Part shown: in pieces, positions 4,478 to 8,461 of the stretch | Numbering within the stretch: position 1 is the stretch's first letter | Layout: each line of letters starts with the position of its first letter | Origin: Ruminococcus sp. | GTDB lineage: Bacteria > Bacillota > Clostridia > Oscillospirales > Ruminococcaceae | DNA: 8,461 nucleotides | Assembly (NCBI GenBank): GCA_031262625.1 | Contig: JAISHJ010000097.1 | Coordinates: 1 to 8,461, forward strand | Direction of reading: 5' to 3' | The notes under the pieces: model-generated | Seen by the model: the letters and a program-made list of their open reading frames with translations, nothing else | The model's database searches: none | What the model was told of the DNA's origin: nothing | Position numbers and translations under genes: made by a program

Positions 4478-5242
4478 TTATTTTTTAGCTTTTTTGATTT
4501 GAGCGTTTGAGCGCGGGTATTTTTTGGGGGTTATGTTAGTCTTTTCGATTATGAATAGGCGGCGTAGATCTCCGGGAGTTTCACCGGGAGTTTCGGCAGT
4601 TCCCCCGACAGTGTTTTCATTAACCGGAAGAAAGTATTCGGCGAAGTCGGCGAGGTCGCCGCCGAGTTCTTCAGTGATTTCCGCGCCTTGTTCGTAGCTT
4701 TCGGAAGCGCCTTTGAGAGCGAGGAAAACGCCGCCAACCTTTACGTATGGGAGCGCGTATTCGGAGAGGACGGCGAGAGGGGCGACGGCTCGGGCGGTGA
4801 CTATATCGAAGCTTGCGCGGAGATCTCCCCGTGCGAAATCTTCTGCGCGCGCCTGAATTATTGTAACTTCTATCGGAAGTATTCTTCTGATTTTTTCGGT
4901 GAGTTCTTTAAGAAAGGTGATTTTTTTGCCATTCGCATCCATCAGAGTAAGCTTAAGCTTGGGAAACATTATAGCCATAGGAAGCCCGGGGAAGCCTGCG
5001 CCTGTTCCTATGTCTAAAAGGGAGTAGCCGTCTTCAAATTCTAAGTATGTAAGAGGAATCGCGCTGTCCAAAAAGTGCTTCACCAAAATGTCGTAGGGCT
5101 TTGTGATGGCGGTGAGGTTTACTTTTTCGTTGTACTCCGCCATAAATTCGGCGTAGATGTCGAACGCTTCGTACTGCTTTTCGGTTAGCTTTAAGTCATA
5201 TTTTAAGAAAATTTCTTTCGCGATATTAAATTCGGGTAACAT
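4478..5242 (-). CDS. rsmG: 16S rRNA (guanine-N7)-methyltransferase RsmG (GidB)
   Basis: RsmG uses S-adenosylmethionine to make m7G527 (E. coli numbering) in 16S rRNA of the 30S subunit; loss is known to give low-level streptomycin resistance. The 254-residue protein has the family's NEKVNLTAIT segment (38-47) and the KHFLDS helix (55-60). The SAM-binding loop LLDIGTGAGFPGLP spans 75-88, with the acidic loop end MDANGKK at 101-107. ARAEDFA (131-137), FDIVTARAVAPL (145-156) and the C-terminal basic KYPRSNAQIKKAKK complete the match. Start ATG 5242 follows the mnmG stop by 3 bp, with AAAGGA as ribosome site. A small insertion-like ETPGETPG (217-224), made by a 12-bp tandem duplication, lies just before the last strand (LFIIEK). 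The mnmG-rsmG pairing is classic. Confidence 0.96.
   Translation of the reverse strand: MLPEFNIAKEIFLKYDLKLTEKQYEAFDIYAEFMAEYNEKVNLTAITKPYDILVKHFLDSAIPLTYLEFEDGYSLLDIGTGAGFPGLPMAIMFPKLKLTLMDANGKKITFLKELTEKIRRILPIEVTIIQARAEDFARGDLRASFDIVTARAVAPLAVLSEYALPYVKVGGVFLALKGASESYEQGAEITEELGGDLADFAEYFLPVNENTVGGTAETPGETPGDLRRLFIIEKTNITPKKYPRSNAQIKKAKK
4572..4595. repeat. 12-bp in-frame tandem duplication inside rsmG
   Basis: CCGGGAGTTTCA and CCGGGAGTTTCG stand head to tail and encode ETPG twice. The unit is a multiple of three, so the frame is kept. It lies in a loop before the last beta strand and away from the SAM site, so it should be tolerated. Confidence 0.85.
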
Positions 5243-5245
5243 ATT

Positions 5246-7099
5246 TTATCCTTTACAAAAGAGCGCTAAAACCGCCAAATCGGCAGGGCTTACGCCTGAA
5301 ATTCTTGAAGCTTCACCGAAGGTTTTCGGGGATATTTTTAAGAGTTTTTCCGCCGCTTCAAGGGAAAGTCCTCTCACAGCGGAATAATCTATTTCCGCCG
5401 GAATAGCCTTCGCTTCAAGCTTTTTCATTCTCGCGGCGGCTTCAAACTGCAAATTAATATAGCCTTCGTATTCGATACGGATACAGGCTTCCTCCGAAAC
5501 GGCTTTCGGTAGGAGCGGGCGGCTTACGTCAACTTCTCCAAGGTCTTCATAGCTTATCTGCGGACGTTTTAAGAGGTCTGATAGCTTTGCTCCGGTGGTA
5601 ATTTCGGAAGTACCCTTCGCGGTCAAAATTTCGTTTAGCTTTTCAGACGGCGAAACAGTAGTACTCTTAAGTCTCTTTATTTCAGCTTCGACAGCTTCAT
5701 ATTTTGAAAGAAATTTATTATATCTTTCATCAGATATTAAGCCGATTTCGTAACCTAACGGCGTAAGCCTTTCGTCCGCGTTGTCCTGCCGCAGAAGCAG
5801 ACGATATTCCGAACGGCTCGTCATCATGCGGTAAGGGTCGTTAACACCCTTTATAACAAGGTCGTCGATAAGAGTGCCTATATAAGAAGAATCGCGTGTA
5901 AGGACAATTTCCTTCAGACCTAAAATCATTCTTGAAGCATTTATCCCGGCGATAAGACCTTGCGCCGCCGCTTCTTCATAGCCGGAAGTTCCGCAAAACT
6001 GCCCTGCGCCGAAAAGCCCTTTTATAGACTTATATTCTAAGCTGTGGTTAAGTTCTGTCGGGTCTGTGCAGTCATATTCTATCGCGTAAGCCGGGCGCAT
6101 TATTTCCGCGTTTTCAAGTCCCTTAATGGTATGGATAAACTCTTCCTGTACGTCAAACGGTAAAGAGGAACTCATCCCCTGTAAGTAGTATTCCTCCGTA
6201 TCAAGCCCCATAGGCTCTAAAAAAATCTGGTGGCGAAGCTTCTCCTTAAATCTCACAACCTTGTCTTCAATCGAAGGGCAGTATCTCGGTCCTATTCCCT
6301 CGATAATTCCCGAAAACATCGGGCTTCGGTGAAGATTCGCTCTTATAACTTCATGCGTTCGCTCATTAGTATAAGTCATGTAACAAGAAACGGTGTTTTT
6401 GAAAGTAAGTCCTTCATTTTCAAAGGAAAACGGTGTAATAATATCGTCGCCGTCCTGCTTAACTAAGCCGTCAAAATTTATCGAACGCCTATGTACTCTC
6501 GCCGGTGTTCCCGTCTTAAACCTTCGCATAGTTACGCCGTTATCACGAAGCGAGGCGGTAAGTTTTGTAGCCGGAAGCACATTATCCGGTCCGGCGGAGT
6601 AGTGGTACTCCCCCACATGACACAGCCCGTTAAGATACGTCCCCGCCGCAATTATAACCGCTTTTGCCGGGTAAAATACCCCCTCGGCAGTATAAGCGCC
6701 GCAAACTCTGTTATCTTTTATCTCAAGCTTTACAATTTCCCCCTGCAAAACCCGTAACCCCGGCGTGTTTTCGCAAACTTTTTTCATCCGATTGTGATAC
6801 TTAACCCTGTCAGCCTGTACCCGCAAAGAATGTACCGCCGCGCCCTTAGAAAGGTTAAGCAACCGGCTTTGAAGAAAACACTCGTCAGCCGCTCTCCCCA
6901 TCTCTCCGCCCAGCGCATCAATCTCCCGAACAAGATGCCCCTTAGCCGTCCCCCCGATAGAAGGATTACAAGGCATATTGGCGATATTGTCGAGCGATAT
7001 GCTAAACATAATTACTTCAACGCCAAGCCTTGCACAGGCTAAAGCCGCTTCTATCCCCGCGTGTCCTGCACCCACAACTATAACTCTATTTTGCCGCAA
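5246..7099 (-). CDS. mnmG: tRNA uridine-5-carboxymethylaminomethyl modification enzyme MnmG (GidA)
   Basis: MnmG, with the GTPase MnmE, installs the (carboxymethyl)aminomethyl group at wobble U34 of certain tRNAs, using FAD, NADH and methylene-tetrahydrofolate. The 617-residue length is normal. The N-terminal FAD loop VGAGHAGIEAA is at 9-19. The signature PCNPSIGGTAKGHLVREIDALGG at 43-65 has C44, equivalent to one catalytic cysteine, and GPRYCPSIEDK has C274, equivalent to the other. KTGTPARV (195-202), GTSGYEEAAAQG (370-381) and RSEYRLLLRQDNADERL (429-445) follow. The C-terminal helical tRNA/MnmE-binding domain covers about 550-617. The start is TTG 7099: AGAGGA lies about 6 nt upstream, no in-frame ATG precedes the FAD loop, and the frame overlaps the TVP38 gene by 14 bp. 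mnmE, often next door, is not in the window. Confidence 0.97.
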   Translation of the reverse strand: MRQNRVIVVGAGHAGIEAALACARLGVEVIMFSISLDNIANMPCNPSIGGTAKGHLVREIDALGGEMGRAADECFLQSRLLNLSKGAAVHSLRVQADRVKYHNRMKKVCENTPGLRVLQGEIVKLEIKDNRVCGAYTAEGVFYPAKAVIIAAGTYLNGLCHVGEYHYSAGPDNVLPATKLTASLRDNGVTMRRFKTGTPARVHRRSINFDGLVKQDGDDIITPFSFENEGLTFKNTVSCYMTYTNERTHEVIRANLHRSPMFSGIIEGIGPRYCPSIEDKVVRFKEKLRHQIFLEPMGLDTEEYYLQGMSSSLPFDVQEEFIHTIKGLENAEIMRPAYAIEYDCTDPTELNHSLEYKSIKGLFGAGQFCGTSGYEEAAAQGLIAGINASRMILGLKEIVLTRDSSYIGTLIDDLVIKGVNDPYRMMTSRSEYRLLLRQDNADERLTPLGYEIGLISDERYNKFLSKYEAVEAEIKRLKSTTVSPSEKLNEILTAKGTSEITTGAKLSDLLKRPQISYEDLGEVDVSRPLLPKAVSEEACIRIEYEGYINLQFEAAARMKKLEAKAIPAEIDYSAVRGLSLEAAEKLLKISPKTFGEASRISGVSPADLAVLALFCKG

Positions 7100-7724
7100 T
7101 TTTCTTCCTCTTTTTATAAAAATAATAATATATCGCCGAGCCTATCGCGAAGGCAACTTCTACCGCGATTGAAATAATAAACTGCGGAGACTTCGGCTCT
7201 GTAACCGCGCCGCCGGCAATTGTCGTCACAATCATTCCCGGTAAAATACCGAGCATTGAACCGAGGTAATAATTTTTAGGGCTGATTCCTGTCGCGCCGA
7301 AATACATACTGACGGCATCACATGGCAAAATGTTAATTACGCGGAGGAAATAGCTTATAAAAATCTCGTTTTGAAGCCCGAATTCCTGCGCTTTTTTAAG
7401 GTTCTTGTGCTTATTAAGAAGACCGGTTACAAAGTCTCTTTCGGCATATCTCCCGATAAGATACGGTATCGTTATTTGGAGGAGTACTCCCAAAAAATTA
7501 ACGGTGATCGCAATAGCAAGGTTATCGAAAATAATTCCGCTCGCGACCACAAGCACCACCATCGGAAAAATCATCGAAAGGCTTTTCAAACCGAAAAGGG
7601 TAATTATAACGACTGCTCCTGCAAAAAGGCTTTTCGGGTGATAACGAGTAACAGCTTCAATAAGTCCTCTCGTGCCGAGGTGAGAGAAGTTAAGAAGGTA
7701 AAACGCCGCGCAAAAGATAATCAT
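7086..7724 (-). CDS. TVP38/TMEM64 (DedA superfamily, VTT domain) membrane protein; N-terminus uncertain
   Basis: This is a polytopic inner-membrane protein of the VTT/SNARE-associated family; relatives in the DedA superfamily are implicated in lipid or undecaprenyl-phosphate translocation, but the role of TVP38-type members is less clear. From ATG 7724 it has 212 residues. Hydrophobic segments lie at about 1-13, 33-48, 51-68, 70-93, 122-147, 153-172 and 180-202, with a basic tail (YKKRKKIAAK). The hallmark half-loop FLRVINILPCDAVSMYFG (126-143) then G-I-S-P-K and LPG (161-163) is clear. The first helix looks cut. Codons before ATG 7724 read LKKFSGTKFIKIIITAAPFL and would complete it, yet no ATG, GTG or TTG lies between there and the upstream stop, only CTG 7784. 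A good AGGAG with ATG 7799 lies in another frame. The gene overlaps mnmG by 14 bp. Confidence 0.85.
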   Translation of the reverse strand: MIIFCAAFYLLNFSHLGTRGLIEAVTRYHPKSLFAGAVVIITLFGLKSLSMIFPMVVLVVASGIIFDNLAIAITVNFLGVLLQITIPYLIGRYAERDFVTGLLNKHKNLKKAQEFGLQNEIFISYFLRVINILPCDAVSMYFGATGISPKNYYLGSMLGILPGMIVTTIAGGAVTEPKSPQFIISIAVEVAFAIGSAIYYYFYKKRKKIAAK

Positions 7725-7780
7725 TAAAAACGGCGCGGCGGTGATAATTATCTTTATAAATTTTGTTCCCGAAAATTTTT

Positions 7781-8461
7781 TCAGTTTGATAGAGCATACT
7801 CCTGTTCAGCGTATCGGTAAAAGTTCCCCAAACATTCGTCATAGGTTGCTTCGTCGTTGGCGAAGTCCGCCGTGTAGTTTACAAAATGAAGCCCGAGGTC
7901 ATAATCATAAGGCGTGACGTTAAGGTAAAGCTTCTCCCCGACGTCGAGAAAATATCCGTAAGGATTCTGTCCGCCAAGAACATTCATTTCTCCGTCTTCG
8001 CTTGAAGCAAGACGCATCATAGCAGTAATAGAGTTCCCGTTTATATAGTCATTAACCGTCATATCGTAAGCAACGTCGGAATTTGTTGTCAGACAACGGA
8101 TAATTTCCGCCGCAAGGATAGCATTATCAGTACCCTTCGCCGCCGCGATATAAGCACCGCCGCGGTGGGAAGGAACGGGCGCGGGAACTGCTCCCCAGTC
8201 GCCCGGGCAGGAAGTAGTCAAGCGCAAGATATTATTAACGTCCGAAAGCGGCATTAAAAAGCCGAAATTTATCGAGTCGGCATCCATTCCCTTAAGCCAC
8301 CCCGCAGAGCGGTTAACTTCCGGGCTTGAGAAGTAGCTTTCGCGGTGAAAAGCCGCCATGTTGACAAAATCTCTCCAAGCGGCAGGTATAGAAACCTTCC
8401 CGGAGGTGATATTCGTAACAATAGGAGAAGTCGCGCTGTCGGCGTAGGTCTCAAACATCTC
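7781..8461 (-). CDS. extracellular solute-binding protein (family 1-like), C-terminal part
   Basis: The frame is open to the right edge, so the N-terminus with any lipoprotein signal lies outside; ATG 8458 is probably an internal methionine (the preceding codon is GAG). About 226 residues are visible, ending at TGA 7781. The pattern fits the C-terminal lobe of ABC-type sugar/oligosaccharide-binding proteins. There is a DWGAVPAPVPSHRGGAYIAA segment (about 88-107), where the mature ligand cleft is usually lined by W/P/G residues. It is followed by KGTDNAILAAEIIRCLTT (about 108-125), a typical helix with an N-terminal small-residue turn, and aromatic-rich C-terminal helices. No permease or ATPase gene follows, so the transporter partners must be upstream or elsewhere. 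The TVP38 gene follows closely. I am moderately sure of the family and cannot name the substrate. Confidence 0.7.
   Translation of the reverse strand, partial: EMFETYADSATSPIVTNITSGKVSIPAAWRDFVNMAAFHRESYFSSPEVNRSAGWLKGMDADSINFGFLMPLSDVNNILRLTTSCPGDWGAVPAPVPSHRGGAYIAAAKGTDNAILAAEIIRCLTTNSDVAYDMTVNDYINGNSITAMMRLASSEDGEMNVLGGQNPYGYFLDVGEKLYLNVTPYDYDLGLHFVNYTADFANDEATYDECLGNFYRYAEQEYALSN

Noticed and set aside
181..7727. Many plus-strand frames across the window (e.g. 487-801, 1860-2246, 4169-4510, 7371-7727)
   Set aside because: Each is the antisense shadow of a well-supported minus-strand gene and has no family features of its own.

Overview
The window looks like a piece of a Bacillota (Clostridia) chromosome, most likely from the Ruminococcus/Oscillospiraceae side. 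This is inferred from the protein flavour (MnmG, RsmG, the TerL and portal variants), AGGAGG-type ribosome binding sites, a consensus sigma-A promoter and frequent TTG/GTG starts. All convincing genes lie on the minus strand and are read from high to low coordinates.

Right part (about 8461 to 4001) is a chromosomal housekeeping run. It holds the C-terminal part of an extracellular solute-binding protein (cut by the window edge), a TVP38/DedA-type membrane protein, mnmG (tRNA U34 modification), rsmG (16S rRNA m7G methyltransferase) and recX (RecA modulator). From the TVP38 gene to recX the genes overlap or nearly touch, so they are probably cotranscribed. A Rho-independent terminator at 3701-3736 lies beyond recX, with a G/C-rich repeat element in between.

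Middle part (about 4000 to 2664) is the junction between housekeeping and phage-derived DNA, and it is rich in repeats. A textbook promoter (TTGACT, 17 bp, TATAAT) reads leftwards into a 65-residue zinc-ribbon protein and a terminase-small-subunit-like protein. Two near-identical operator-like dyads flank this promoter, and a perfect 12-bp palindrome lies in its leader. Three related G-rich/palindromic repeat elements (called A, B and C here) end in the same CCCCCAACGTA motif. A and C face each other and bound a 325-bp segment between the small and large terminase genes with perfect 13-bp inverted ends. This resembles a MITE or other small mobile element inserted in the packaging operon.

Left part (2663 to 1) is a tailed-phage DNA packaging and head module: terminase large subunit, SPP1 gp6-type portal, and the start of an unrecognised next gene. 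No integrase, repressor or other lysogeny gene is visible. The window therefore shows either one end of a prophage whose integration genes lie elsewhere or a decayed/domesticated remnant. I see no clearly new multi-gene system. The most interesting material is the repeat family and the regulated phage promoter at the recX boundary.
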